Source of the DNA: Methylobacterium durans
Lineage (GTDB): Bacteria > Pseudomonadota > Alphaproteobacteria > Rhizobiales > Beijerinckiaceae
Direction of reading: 5' to 3'
DNA: 64,000 nucleotides
Assembly: GCF_003173715.1 (NCBI RefSeq)
Contig: NZ_CP029550.1
Span: 4,387,501 to 4,451,500, forward strand
Positions 32,694 through 43,305 of the stretch are shown piece after piece. Within the stretch, counting starts at the first letter, position 1. Every line of letters begins with the position of its first letter. The notes under the pieces were generated by a model, which was not told the DNA's origin, did no database searches, and saw nothing but the letters and a program-made list of their open reading frames with translations. Both the position numbers and the translations under genes were made by a program.

Positions 32694-33863
32694 ATGAAGG
32701 CGACACGCGCGTACCTCGATCACAACGCGACCTCGCCGGTTCGTCCGGAGGTGTCGGCGGCGGTCGTGCGCGCGCTGGAATTGCCGGGCAACCCGTCCTC
32801 GGTCCACGCTGAGGGCCGCGCGGCCCGCGCCATGCTGGAGGCGGCCCGCGAGCAGGTGGCCGGCCTCGTCGGCGCGACGGCCGCGAATGTCGTGTTCACC
32901 AGCGGCGGCACGGAGGCGGCCAACGCGGTCCTCTCGGGCGCGCTTCGCCGCACGGGGCTTCCGGCACCGACCCGTCTCCTGATCGGGGCGACCGAGCATC
33001 CCTGCGTCGCGGCAGGCCATCGCTTTCCGTCGGAGGCCGTCGAAGTCCTGCCGGTCGAGCCGTCCGGCCTGATCGATCTCGCGGCGATGGAGGCGCAGCT
33101 CTCCGCCCTCGGCGACGAGGCCGTGCTGATCTCGGTCCACGCCGCCAACAACGAGACGGGCGTCGTGCAGCCGCTCGCCGAGATCGTGGCGCTGGCCCGC
33201 CGCCACGGCCGGGCGCTCGTCCACAGCGACGCGGTCCAGGCCGCCGGCAAGATCGCGCTCGATCTCGGCGCCCTCGGCCTCGATGCGCTGACGATCTCGG
33301 GCCACAAGTTCGGTGCGCCGAAGGGCGTCGGCGCCCTCGCGCTGGCCGATGGCGCCGGCCTCGACGCGGCCTTCGTGCGCGGCGGCGGGCAGGAGGGGCG
33401 TCGCCGCTGCGGCACCGAGAACCTGCCCGGTCTGGTCGGGATGGGCCGGGCCGCGGAGATCGCCGGAACGACTCTTGCGAGCGAGGCTGCGCGGCTCGGT
33501 CGCCTGCGCGACAGGATCGAGACGGCCGTGCGCGCGCGGGCTCCAGAGGCGGTTGTCTTCGGCGACGGCGCGCCGCGCCTTCCGAACACGCTGTGCTTCG
33601 CGGTGCCGGGGCTCGAGGCGGCGACCGCTCTGATGGCGCTCGACCTCGCGGGGGTCGCCGTGTCGTCGGGCTCGGCCTGCGCCTCGGGCAAGGTGGCGCG
33701 CTCGCCCGTCCTCGCGGCGATGGGGGTCAGCCCTGCGCTGGCTGCAGGGGCGCTGCGCGTGAGTTTGGGCTGGAACACGGTTGAAAGCGACGGGGTCCGC
33801 TTCCTCGAAGCCTTCGAACGCGCGGTTTCGTCCCTATATAAGCGGCAAGGGAGAGCGGCCTGA
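32694..33863 (+). CDS. Cysteine desulfurase (IscS/NifS-like), first gene of the suf operon
   Basis: PLP enzyme that takes sulfur from cysteine for Fe-S clusters. 389 residues: AYLDHNATSPVRPEV, the His in GATEHPCV, NNETGVVQPL, the PLP lysine in TISGHKFGAPKG, RRCGTENL, and the active-site cysteine loop VSSGSACASGK, which is of the longer class I (IscS/NifS) type. A second, class II desulfurase (sufS) closes the same operon, matching the sufS2-BCD-sufS1 layout of rhizobia. ATG 32694 follows the iron boxes by ~146 bases. Confidence 0.93.
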   Translation: MKATRAYLDHNATSPVRPEVSAAVVRALELPGNPSSVHAEGRAARAMLEAAREQVAGLVGATAANVVFTSGGTEAANAVLSGALRRTGLPAPTRLLIGATEHPCVAAGHRFPSEAVEVLPVEPSGLIDLAAMEAQLSALGDEAVLISVHAANNETGVVQPLAEIVALARRHGRALVHSDAVQAAGKIALDLGALGLDALTISGHKFGAPKGVGALALADGAGLDAAFVRGGGQEGRRRCGTENLPGLVGMGRAAEIAGTTLASEAARLGRLRDRIETAVRARAPEAVVFGDGAPRLPNTLCFAVPGLEAATALMALDLAGVAVSSGSACASGKVARSPVLAAMGVSPALAAGALRVSLGWNTVESDGVRFLEAFERAVSSLYKRQGRAA

Positions 33864-33930
33864 TGCGAGCCGTCCCGCGCCATCTCGAAAAACCCCCGGC
33901 CCTTGACGCCGGTGTCGGTAGGAGAAGCTA

Positions 33931-35400
<1,470 letters not shown>

Positions 35401-35485
35401 ACGGGCCCGAGATCGATGCCTCGCGGGATCCACCCGCGCGGCACCTACTCGCCCGTGTTCGTATTTCTGACTTTCGGAACTGACT

Positions 35486-36238
35486 ATGCTTGAGATCAAG
35501 AACCTCGTCGTGCAGATCGAGGACAACCGCATCCTCAACGGGCTCGACCTCACCGTGAAGGACGGCGAGGTCGCCGCCATCATGGGGCCGAACGGGTCGG
35601 GCAAGTCGACCCTGTCCTACGTCATCGCCGGCAAGGAGGATTACGAGGTCCTCGACGGCGAGATCCTGCTCAACGGCGAGAACATCCTGGAGATGGCCCC
35701 CGACGAGCGCGCCGCGGCCGGCATCTTCCTCGCCTTCCAGTACCCGCTGGAGATCCCCGGCGTCGGCACGATGACCTTCCTCAAGGCCTGCCTCAACGCG
35801 CAGCGCAAGGCGCGCGGCGAGGCCGAGCTCTCGACGCCCGACTTTATTCGCCAGGTGAACAAGGCCGCCGACACGCTCGAGATCAACAAGGAGATGCTCA
35901 AGCGCGCCCTCAACGTCGGCTTCTCGGGCGGCGAGAAGAAGCGCATGGAGATCCTCCAGATGGCGCTGCTGCAGCCGCAATTCTGCGTCCTCGACGAGAC
36001 CGATTCCGGCCTCGACATCGACGCGCTGCGCATCGTCTCCGAGGGCGTGAACGCGCTGCGCGCGGAAGGCCGCTCCTTCCTCGTCATCACGCACTACCAG
36101 CGGCTCCTGAACCACATCGTGCCCGACACCGTGCACGTCATGTCCCAGGGGCGGATCGTGAAGTCCGGCGGCAAGGAGCTTGCCCTCGAGCTGGAGGCTT
36201 CGGGCTACGCCGAGTACCGCGCGAGCGAGGCGGCCTGA
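35486..36238 (+). CDS. sufC: Fe-S cluster assembly ATPase SufC
   Basis: 250-residue ABC-type ATPase that energises the SufBC2D scaffold. Walker [13 protein letters not shown]-loop [12 protein letters not shown], signature [13 protein letters not shown], Walker [15 protein letters not shown], and H-loop VITHYQRLL are all intact. It starts 85 bases after sufB and ends 3 bases before the sufD start. Confidence 0.97.
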   Translation: MLEIKNLVVQIEDNRILNGLDLTVKDGEVAAIMGPNGSGKSTLSYVIAGKEDYEVLDGEILLNGENILEMAPDERAAAGIFLAFQYPLEIPGVGTMTFLKACLNAQRKARGEAELSTPDFIRQVNKAADTLEINKEMLKRALNVGFSGGEKKRMEILQMALLQPQFCVLDETDSGLDIDALRIVSEGVNALRAEGRSFLVITHYQRLLNHIVPDTVHVMSQGRIVKSGGKELALELEASGYAEYRASEAA

Positions 36239-36241
36239 GCC

Positions 36242-37564
36242 ATGGCAGACGTCACCAATCTTCGCACCCCGGCCGAGAGCGGTCTCTCGAAGCTGTTCGA
36301 GGTCGCCCGCATGAAGTTCCCGACGGGCGTATCGATCGCCCGTGAGGAGGCGTTCCGCTACTTCGAGGCGATGGGCCTGCCGAGCCGACGGGTCGAGGCC
36401 TTCAAGTACACGGACCTGCGCGCCGCCCTGAAGGAGGCCGCTCCGCCCGCCGACGCGCCCGCCGCCGCGACGGCGAGGGAGGCAATCGGCGCGGCCAAGG
36501 GCTTCGCAGGTATCGAGGCCGTCCGCCTCGCCTTCGTGAACGGCCATCTCGTGGCCGAGGCGTCGGATCTCGGCCACGTGCCGCAGGGCGTCACCGTCAC
36601 GCCCCTGAACGAGGCGCTCGCCGCCAACGACCCGCTCCTCGCATCCCTCGCTCCAGTCGCCCAGAGCCGCGAGAACCCGATCTATCAGCTCAACGCCGCC
36701 TTCATGGCGGACGGCCTGCTGGTTCGGGTCGCGGCGGGCGCCAAGGTCGCGGCCCCGCTGCATCTGCGCTTCGTCGGCACGGGCGCGGAGGCTTTCTCCA
36801 CGGCGACTCGCGTGCTCGTGGTGCTCGAAGCCGATGCTGAGCTGATGGTGCTCGAATCGCACGAGGGCCCGGACGGCGTCGCCTACCAGCCGAACGATGC
36901 CCTCGACGTCGTGATCGGCGATCGGGCCCGCTTCCATCACAGCCGCCTCAACGGCGAGGGCCGCGAGGCCATCGCGCTCTCGACGATCTCTGCCCGGCTC
37001 GGCGCGGGCTCGCACATCGAGACCGTCAACGTCGTGACCGGCGCGGTGCTGTCGCGCCACCAGATCTACCTGCACTTTGCGGGCGAGGATGCGACCGCGA
37101 CCGTGAACGGCGCCACGATGCTCGGCGACGGCCAACTCGCCGACTCCACGCTGCTCGCCGATCACGCGGCGGTCGGCGGCGTCAGCCGCGAGTTGTTCAA
37201 GACCGTGATCGACGGCGACGCGACCGGCGTGTTCCAGGGCAAGATCATCGTCGAGCAGATCGCCCAGAAGACCGACGGCAAGATGAAGTCCGACTGCCTC
37301 CTCCTCAAGGACGAGGGGCAGATGATGAACAAGCCGGAGCTCGAGATCTTCGCCGACGACGTCGCTTGCGGCCACGGCGCCACCTGCGGCGCGCCGGACG
37401 CGGATCTCCTCTTCTACCTGATGGCCCGCGGCCTGCCGCGACCGGAAGCCGAGAGCCTGCTGGTCCAGGCCTTCCTCGGGGAGGCGCTGGAATCGGTCAC
37501 CCACGCGGGTGCCCGCGAGGCGATGATCGGCACGGTCGAGACCTGGCTGGCCGAGCGGAGCTGA
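36242..37564 (+). CDS. sufD: Fe-S cluster assembly protein SufD
   Basis: 440-residue partner of SufB in the scaffold. Family pattern: LPSRRVEAFKYTDLRAAL at the N-terminus, the beta-helix core, and the C-terminal block SDCLLLKDEGQMMNKPELEIFADDV followed by CGHGATCGAPDADLLFYLMARGL, with the conserved histidine. Spacing to sufC is 3 bases. A short hairpin lies just after its stop codon. Confidence 0.96.
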   Translation: MADVTNLRTPAESGLSKLFEVARMKFPTGVSIAREEAFRYFEAMGLPSRRVEAFKYTDLRAALKEAAPPADAPAAATAREAIGAAKGFAGIEAVRLAFVNGHLVAEASDLGHVPQGVTVTPLNEALAANDPLLASLAPVAQSRENPIYQLNAAFMADGLLVRVAAGAKVAAPLHLRFVGTGAEAFSTATRVLVVLEADAELMVLESHEGPDGVAYQPNDALDVVIGDRARFHHSRLNGEGREAIALSTISARLGAGSHIETVNVVTGAVLSRHQIYLHFAGEDATATVNGATMLGDGQLADSTLLADHAAVGGVSRELFKTVIDGDATGVFQGKIIVEQIAQKTDGKMKSDCLLLKDEGQMMNKPELEIFADDVACGHGATCGAPDADLLFYLMARGLPRPEAESLLVQAFLGEALESVTHAGAREAMIGTVETWLAERS

Positions 37565-37572
37565 GCGACGGA

Positions 37573-37598
37573 CCCCTTCCTCCCTCGCGGGGAAGGGG
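37573..37598. repeat. Intercistronic hairpin between sufD and sufS
   Basis: CCCCTTCC (37573-37580) pairs with GGAAGGGG (37591-37598) around a 10-base loop. It may stabilise the upstream suf message or be a short dispersed palindrome; a related GGCCCCT/AGGGGCC hairpin occurs at 54704-54723. Confidence 0.5.
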
Positions 37599-37623
37599 TA
37601 CCTCGCGCCACGCGGAAAGTTTC

Positions 37624-38868
37624 ATGAACGCACCCGTCCTTCAGACTCCCTACGACGTCGAGGCGATCCGGAAGGAATTCCCGATCCTGTCCGAGACGGT
37701 CTACGGCAAGCCGCTCGTCTACCTCGACAACGCGGCCTCCGCGCAGAAGCCGCGGGCCGTGATCGACGCGATGGTCGCTTGCATGGAGACGGGCTACGCG
37801 AACGTCCATCGCGGCCTGCACTTCATGGCGAACGCGGCGACCGAGGGGTTCGAGGGCGCCCGCGAGACGACGCGGCAGTTCCTGAATGCGGCCTCGACGG
37901 ACGAGATCATCTTCACCCGCAACGCCACCGAGGCCTACAATCTCGTGGCGAGCTCGATGGGCTGGGCCGGGCTGATCGGGGAGGGTGACGAAATCATCCT
38001 CTCGATCATGGAGCACCACTCGAACATCGTGCCCTGGCACTTCCTGCGCGAGCGCCGGGGCGCCGTGATCAAGTGGGTGCCGGTGGACGACGACGGCAAC
38101 TTTTTGGTCGAGGAATACGAGAAGCTGTTCTCGCCCCGCACCAAGATGGTCGCGGTCACCCACATGTCGAACGTGCTCGGCACGGTGACTCCGGCCGAGG
38201 AGATCGTGCGCATCGCCCACGCCCACGGCGTGCCGGTGCTGCTCGACGGGGCGCAGAGCGCGGTTCACCGCGAGGTCGACGTGCGGGCGCTCGACTGCGA
38301 CTTCTACGTCTTCACCGGGCACAAGGTGTACGGGCCGACCGGCATCGGCGTTCTCTATGGCAAGCGGGAATGGCTGGAGCGGCTGCCCCCCTACCAGGGC
38401 GGCGGCGAGATGATCCGCACCGTCACCGAGGACGCGATCACCTACAACGACCCCCCTCACCGCTTCGAGGCCGGCACGCCGGCGATCGTCGAGGCCGTGG
38501 GGCTCGGGGCGGCCCTCGAATTCATGATGGGCATCGGGCGCGAGCGGATCGCGGCCCACGAGGCCATGCTCACCGCCTATGCTCAGGAGCGCCTGGGGTC
38601 GATGAATTCCGTGCGCCTCATTGGCACGGCGCGAGACAAGGGCGGCGTCATCGCCTTCGAGATGAAGGGCGCGCACGCCCACGACATCGCCACCGTCATC
38701 GATCGCCAGGGCGTCGCGGTGCGTGCCGGCACCCACTGCGCCATGCCGCTCCTCAACCGGTTCGGCGTCACCTCGACCTGCCGCGCCTCCTTCGGCCTCT
38801 ACAACACGCGAGCCGAAATCGATGCGCTCGTCGCGGCGCTGGCCAAGGCCGAGATGCTGTTCGCCTGA
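37624..38868 (+). CDS. sufS: Cysteine desulfurase SufS (class II)
   Basis: 414 residues from ATG 37624. PLP-dependent release of sulfur for the SUF scaffold. Motifs: PLVYLDNAASAQKPRAV, NVHRGLHFMA, LSIMEHHSNIVPW, the PLP lysine in YVFTGHKVYGPTG, GGGEMI, and the active-site cysteine in AVRAGTHCAMPL, the short class II loop. No sufE is in this window; sulfur transfer might use SufE or SufU encoded elsewhere. Confidence 0.96.
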   Translation: MNAPVLQTPYDVEAIRKEFPILSETVYGKPLVYLDNAASAQKPRAVIDAMVACMETGYANVHRGLHFMANAATEGFEGARETTRQFLNAASTDEIIFTRNATEAYNLVASSMGWAGLIGEGDEIILSIMEHHSNIVPWHFLRERRGAVIKWVPVDDDGNFLVEEYEKLFSPRTKMVAVTHMSNVLGTVTPAEEIVRIAHAHGVPVLLDGAQSAVHREVDVRALDCDFYVFTGHKVYGPTGIGVLYGKREWLERLPPYQGGGEMIRTVTEDAITYNDPPHRFEAGTPAIVEAVGLGAALEFMMGIGRERIAAHEAMLTAYAQERLGSMNSVRLIGTARDKGGVIAFEMKGAHAHDIATVIDRQGVAVRAGTHCAMPLLNRFGVTSTCRASFGLYNTRAEIDALVAALAKAEMLFA

Positions 38869-38879
38869 AAGGTCCACTG

Positions 38880-39260
38880 ATGTCCGACGCAACGATCACC
38901 GGCGGCACCAACGCCCCCGCGGTGGCGGCCGCCTCCGCCATTCCGCCGGAGGAGCTCGACCGCCTCACCGACGACATCGTGGCGGCACTCAAATCCGTCT
39001 ACGACCCCGAGATCCCGGCCGACATCTACGAGCTCGGCCTCATCTACAGGGTCGACATTGCCGACGACCGGACGGTGTCGATCGACATGACGCTCACCGC
39101 ACCAGGCTGCCCGGTGGCGGGCGAGATGCCGGGCTGGGTCGAGAACGCCGTCTCGGCCGTCCCCGGCGTGCAATCCTGCACCGTGACGATGGTGTTCGAC
39201 CCGCCGTGGGACCAGAGCCGCATGTCCGACGAGGCCCGCGTCGCCCTCGACATGTGGTAG
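38880..39260 (+). CDS. sufT: SufT-like DUF59 (MIP18-type) Fe-S maturation protein
   Basis: 126 residues from ATG 38880. DUF59 core: LKSVYDPEIPADIYELGLIY, MTLTAPGCPVAGEM with the conserved cysteine, and VVFDPPW-type ending (MVFDPPWDQSRMS). SufT proteins help mature Fe-S enzymes when demand is high. It starts 11 bases after sufS. Confidence 0.93.
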   Translation: MSDATITGGTNAPAVAAASAIPPEELDRLTDDIVAALKSVYDPEIPADIYELGLIYRVDIADDRTVSIDMTLTAPGCPVAGEMPGWVENAVSAVPGVQSCTVTMVFDPPWDQSRMSDEARVALDMW

Positions 39261-39359
39261 GGGGCGGTAGATTCACCGCCAACGGGATCTTATCTTCCGT
39301 ACGTGCACAAGAATCCCTCACCCGCCCGGGCCTTGAACCCGGCTGCCGGAGAGCACGCG

Positions 39360-39737
39360 ATGTCATCAGGTTTCAAGGTCATGTCGCTCACCGACGCGGC
39401 GGCAGGCCGGATCAAGGCGATCATCGCCGACGCGGACCGTCCAATCGCCGGCCTGCGGGTCGGCGTGAAGAACGGCGGCTGCGCCGGCATGTCCTACACG
39501 ATGGAGTACGCGGAAGCGCGCAAGCCCGGCGAGGACATGATCGAGGACAAGGGCGTGACCGTCTTCATCGATCCCAAGGCGGTGCTGTTCCTGCTCGGCA
39601 CCGAGATGGATTTCCAGACGAACAAGCTGTCCGCGCAGTTCGTCTTCAACAACCCGAACCAGACTTCCGCCTGCGGCTGCGGCGAGTCCGTCGCGATCAC
39701 GCCGGCAAACCCCGAGGCGCTGCGCGCCACGGCCTGA
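39360..39737 (+). CDS. sufA: A-type Fe-S carrier protein SufA/IscA
   Basis: 125 residues from ATG 39360, with GGAGAG six bases upstream; a GTG 57 bases earlier is less likely. Three cysteines typical of A-type carriers: one in NGGCAGMSY and two in SACGCGES. The FVFNNPNQTSACGCGESV C-terminus is diagnostic. It receives clusters from the SufBC2D scaffold and passes them to apoproteins. Last gene of the operon. Confidence 0.95.
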   Translation: MSSGFKVMSLTDAAAGRIKAIIADADRPIAGLRVGVKNGGCAGMSYTMEYAEARKPGEDMIEDKGVTVFIDPKAVLFLLGTEMDFQTNKLSAQFVFNNPNQTSACGCGESVAITPANPEALRATA

Positions 39738-39754
39738 GGCTTCGGCCCTCAGGC
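39732..39754. terminator. Hairpin at the convergent ends of sufA and the diguanylate cyclase gene
   Basis: GCCTGAGG (39732-39739) pairs with CCTCAGGC (39747-39754) across a 7-base loop, and both genes' stop codons lie in the arms. No U-tract, so it is a putative bidirectional terminator or 3'-end stabiliser. Confidence 0.45.
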
Positions 39755-40813
39755 TACCCGGGACAGATCCGAGATCGGGGTGCGGTCGTCGACGCAGCGG
39801 TTGCGGCCGCCGCGCTTGGCCGCGAACATGCACAGGTCCGCGCGCTCGAGCAGGGAGACGGGCGTGTCGCCCGCCCGGTAAGCGGCGATGCCGAGCGAGA
39901 CGGTGACCTTGCCGAGCGACTCGCCCGTCGAGCGCTTGACGAGCTCGCGACCCATCACGCTCGTGCGCACGGCCTCCGCGACGGCGCGGGCCGCATCAAG
40001 ATCGGTGTCGGGCAGGAGGATGCCGAATTCCTCGCCGCCGAAGCGCGAGAGATTGGCGTTCACGCGCACCTGCTCGCGCATGACGATGGCAACGAGGCGC
40101 AACACCTGGTCGCCGGTGAGGTGACCGTAGAGGTCGTTGAAGCGCTTGAAGAAGTCGATGTCGAGGACGATCAGGCTCGACGTCACCGGCCGGCTCGCCG
40201 CCGTCTCGACGGTCTTGGCCAGCATCTCCTCGAAATGCTTTCGGTTCGAGAGACCGGTGAGCGGATCGGTGAGGCTCTCGATGCGGGTCGCCTCCAGCGT
40301 CTCGCGCAGGGTCTCGATCTCGGAGCGGCTCTCGCGCATGCGCGCCTCGAGCGTCCGATTGTTGGCCGCGACCTCGCGGGTGGTTGTCACAAGGGAGGCC
40401 ACGATCTCGCGGATCCGCACGCGATTGAGGGCCGCGCCGGCAAGGTCGTGGGAGAACGCCCGCAGCGACTCGCCGTATTGCGCGGTCGAGCCGAGCGAGA
40501 GATCGATCATCTCGGTGATGCTCTCGATCTCGGCGAGCACGCTGGCGCTCATCTTCTCGGCCGCCATCGAGAGCCGGCGGCCGTCGATGTAGGTGTCGTA
40601 GAGGGAGTCGATGTCGCTGTCGCAGAGGCAACCGTTCTGCGCGGTCAGGCGCTTGATCGCGTCGTTCATCAGCGGCTGCGCGCCCGATACGTACGTGTAC
40701 CAGACTGTGTAGGCTCGCGGCGTCGCCGAGGAGCCGTAATCACGCATCAGGTCGTTCGCCCGCTGGCACAGCGCGAAGGTCCGGTCGCGGTCGTTGTGGC
40801 TCCCTTCGCTCAT
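39749..40813 (-). CDS. Diguanylate cyclase (GGDEF domain)
   Basis: 354 residues. Residues ~1-180 are a helical sensory region (FALCQRANDLMRDYG, then predicted coiled coil around RESRSEIETLRETLEATR). The GGDEF domain follows, DPLTGLSNRKHFEEML, with active motif RFGGEEFGILLPD, so cyclic di-GMP synthesis is likely. The product-inhibition I-site (RxxD) reads RVNA, so feedback inhibition may be lost. No transmembrane helix is evident. Confidence 0.92.
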   Translation of the reverse strand: MSEGSHNDRDRTFALCQRANDLMRDYGSSATPRAYTVWYTYVSGAQPLMNDAIKRLTAQNGCLCDSDIDSLYDTYIDGRRLSMAAEKMSASVLAEIESITEMIDLSLGSTAQYGESLRAFSHDLAGAALNRVRIREIVASLVTTTREVAANNRTLEARMRESRSEIETLRETLEATRIESLTDPLTGLSNRKHFEEMLAKTVETAASRPVTSSLIVLDIDFFKRFNDLYGHLTGDQVLRLVAIVMREQVRVNANLSRFGGEEFGILLPDTDLDAARAVAEAVRTSVMGRELVKRSTGESLGKVTVSLGIAAYRAGDTPVSLLERADLCMFAAKRGGRNRCVDDRTPISDLSRVA

Positions 40814-40933
40814 CCCAACCCGATCCCCTCCGCGGCGTCACCGACCTGTCGGCCGGTGTGTGCCGGAGAAGATGCATCCGCGAGGATGGATGGACGGTTA
40901 AGCCGACGCGAACGGATCGACGCGCCGCGGCTG

Positions 40934-42430
40934 TTATTTGCGCTTCTTGACGAGTGCCGGACGCAGCAGGAAGGCCGGCACGTGCTCGCCGAGGCCCATC
41001 GGCGTCCCGGCATCGTCCTCCTCGTGCCGGCGGCGACCGCGACCGCCGCGCTCGTCGGGCCCACGCTCGGGCCGCTGGCGCGACGGAGCAGGCGAGACCT
41101 GAGCGGGCGAGACCGGCGCGGCGTCGCGCGGGGGCGCCCCGTTCTCCATCGGCTCGCTGCGAGCCCGCTCGGCACCGCTCCGGCGGGATGGCGCGGGCCG
41201 GCCCTCGCCGGAAGTGCCCCGGCGGCCCCGGCGGGCCCCGTCGACACTCCGGCCGCGATGGCGGGTTCGCCCGTCCGATTCCCCGTCGGAGGCCGGCAGC
41301 GAGGCGAGGTCGCCGTCGAACCAGGGAATCGGCTGGCCGATCAGGGACTCGATCGCCTGTAGAGAGCGGTCGTCGCCGCGGCTGACGAGCGTGAAGGCGT
41401 GGCCCTCGCGGCCCGCGCGGCCGGTGCGGCCGATCCGGTGGACGTAATCCTCCGGATGATGCGGCACGTCGAAGTTGAAGACGTGGCTGACGGCCGGGAT
41501 GTCGAGGCCGCGCGCGGCCACGTCGCTCGCCACGAGGAGCGGCGTGTCTCCGCTGCGGAACCCGTCCAGCGCCGCCATGCGGGCGCGCTGATCCATGTCG
41601 CCGTGCAGGGCCGCCGCGTTGAAGCCATGCTTCGCGAGCGACTTCTGCAACTGCGCGACGTCGCGCTTGCGGTTGCAGAAGATGATCCCGTTCTTGAGTT
41701 CGCCCTCGCCGCGGATCAGACCGCGCAGACGCTCGCGCTTCTCGTGGCCCTCGCCGCCCGTCGCGACGAGCCGCTGCACGATCGTCGTCGCGGTCGAGGC
41801 CGGGCGCGCGACCTCGACCCGCTGCGGATTGTGCAGGAACATGTCGGCGAGCCGCTCGATCTCGGGCGGCATCGTCGCCGAGAAGAACAGGGTCTGGCGC
41901 GTGAAGGGCACCATCTTCACGATGCGCTCGATGTCCGGGATGAAGCCCATGTCGAGCATCCGGTCGGCCTCATCGATGACGAGCAGTTCGACGCCGGTGA
42001 GGAGAAGCTTGCCGCGCTCGAAATGGTCGAGGAGGCGACCCGGCGTCGCGATCAGCACGTCGGTGCCGCGGGTCAGCTTCGCGTCCTGATCGGCGAAGGA
42101 GACGCCGCCGATGATCAGGGCGACGTTGAGCTTGTGGTTCGTGCCGTAGCGCTCGAAATTCTCCTCGACCTGCGCCGCGAGTTCGCGGGTCGGCTCCAGG
42201 ATCAGCGTGCGGGGCATGCGGGCCCGGGCACGGCCGGTCTCCAGCATCGTCAGCATCGGCAGGGTGAAGGCCGCCGTCTTGCCGGTTCCGGTCTGCGCGA
42301 TGCCAAGCACGTCCCGGCGCGCGAGAACGTGGGGAATGGCCTGCGATTGGATGGGAGTCGGTTGGGTATAGCCGGCGGCGGTGACGGCCTGGAGGACCTT
42401 GTCGCTCAATCCGAGATCGGCAAATGACAT
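40934..42430 (-). CDS. DEAD-box RNA helicase, RhlE-like
   Basis: 498 residues from ATG 42430 (MSFADLGLS, the usual family start); an ATG at 42535 would add 35 residues. All helicase motifs are present: Q-motif PTPIQSQAI, AQTGTGKTAAF, PTRELAAQ, TPGRLLD, DEAD, SATMP, then ASDVAARGLDIP and HRIGRTGRAG. The C-terminal ~125 residues are a basic, Arg/Pro-rich disordered tail typical of RhlE, probably for RNA binding. Role in ribosome assembly or RNA decay is inferred from family. Confidence 0.93.
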   Translation of the reverse strand: MSFADLGLSDKVLQAVTAAGYTQPTPIQSQAIPHVLARRDVLGIAQTGTGKTAAFTLPMLTMLETGRARARMPRTLILEPTRELAAQVEENFERYGTNHKLNVALIIGGVSFADQDAKLTRGTDVLIATPGRLLDHFERGKLLLTGVELLVIDEADRMLDMGFIPDIERIVKMVPFTRQTLFFSATMPPEIERLADMFLHNPQRVEVARPASTATTIVQRLVATGGEGHEKRERLRGLIRGEGELKNGIIFCNRKRDVAQLQKSLAKHGFNAAALHGDMDQRARMAALDGFRSGDTPLLVASDVAARGLDIPAVSHVFNFDVPHHPEDYVHRIGRTGRAGREGHAFTLVSRGDDRSLQAIESLIGQPIPWFDGDLASLPASDGESDGRTRHRGRSVDGARRGRRGTSGEGRPAPSRRSGAERARSEPMENGAPPRDAAPVSPAQVSPAPSRQRPERGPDERGGRGRRRHEEDDAGTPMGLGEHVPAFLLRPALVKKRK

Positions 42431-42622
42431 CTTCTTTTGAGAACCGTTGCGCGCGGGAAGGTCGCCGGCCGGCGCGGAGGAGATCGTCGCGGCAACGGCA
42501 ATGACGGCTGTCTCGTTTCCCGACCCGCCGCGCATGCGAGTGCCGGCACACTTAGAGTGTTGGCGCGGCTTGTCAATCTGAGATCCGGGCCGGAATGCCC
42601 TTCGGCCGTGCGGGCGGATCGT

Positions 42623-42886
42623 TCAGTGCGCGCTGCCCCGAATCCGGCCGGCCAGGGCGCAGGGGTCGAGGGTGACAGCGCGCGCGCCGCCCCCGATCGA
42701 GCCCGTGGTCTCGGGCTCCGGCAGCGCCGCCGCGACGGCGACGCGGCGTTCCGATGCGCCGTGGTAGCGTGAGAGATACTGAGCCGCCGCGCATCCGAGG
42801 ACCAGCGTCACGGCGGCGACGCGCAGAGCCCAGGCGAGGAGGGGAGAGCGGGAGCCGGCTTCGGGCGAGGAGTCGGAGGCGCGCAT
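42623..42886 (-). CDS. Small single-pass membrane protein, unknown function
   Basis: 87 residues from ATG 42886. One transmembrane helix (LLAWALRVAAVTLVLGCAAAQYL) followed by a short periplasmic tail with a PEPETTGSIG motif found in many small envelope proteins of this order. No specific family recognised. Confidence 0.6.
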   Translation of the reverse strand: MRASDSSPEAGSRSPLLAWALRVAAVTLVLGCAAAQYLSRYHGASERRVAVAAALPEPETTGSIGGGARAVTLDPCALAGRIRGSAH

Positions 42887-43305
42887 CGGCTCGGGAGCTG
42901 GCTTGGCGAGGCCGGCCGCGCGGGACGCGCAACCTGCGACCGGGAGACTTTCACGGACAGGGTTAAGAGAGCCCTACCGGCTCATCTCGTGCTGACGAGG
43001 ATGCATCCTGAACTAAAACGCCGCCTCGCGTCCGATTCCGCACCATGCTGCAGGATTGAGAAGCGCCGGCCACTCATTCCGACAGGATTGTGGCTGCATT
43101 TCTTAATTCTCCCGCAAGCTTTGTTCTCGTCCTTCGGCGTGTGCGCTGGGGCACATCCTCCGCCGCTGGAATCTTACCTCGATCTAACCTTCACGTTTCG
43201 TTGACTCCTTACGGCTTATCTGGACGGGCTTGTTGCACGAAAGCGACAGACCCGATCGCTCCCGCAGCCTAAAAGCGCGCCGGCTTTCGCCAGACAGGAC
43301 CAGTG
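42887..43305. other. 419-base intergenic region upstream of the outer-membrane protein gene
   Basis: No gene supported, although two short plus-strand frames exist. It is less GC-rich than its surroundings, especially 43000-43210 (for example TTTCTTAATTCTCCCGC), as expected of a promoter region for the strongly translated-looking outer-membrane gene. TTGACT at 43201 is a possible -35 element, without a convincing -10. Confidence 0.4.

Noticed and set aside
42535..42560. ACACTTAGAGTGT palindrome upstream of the DEAD-box gene as an iron box
   Set aside because: It does not fit TTAGAA-N3-TTCTAA; it could be a hairpin in the leader, but there is no further support.
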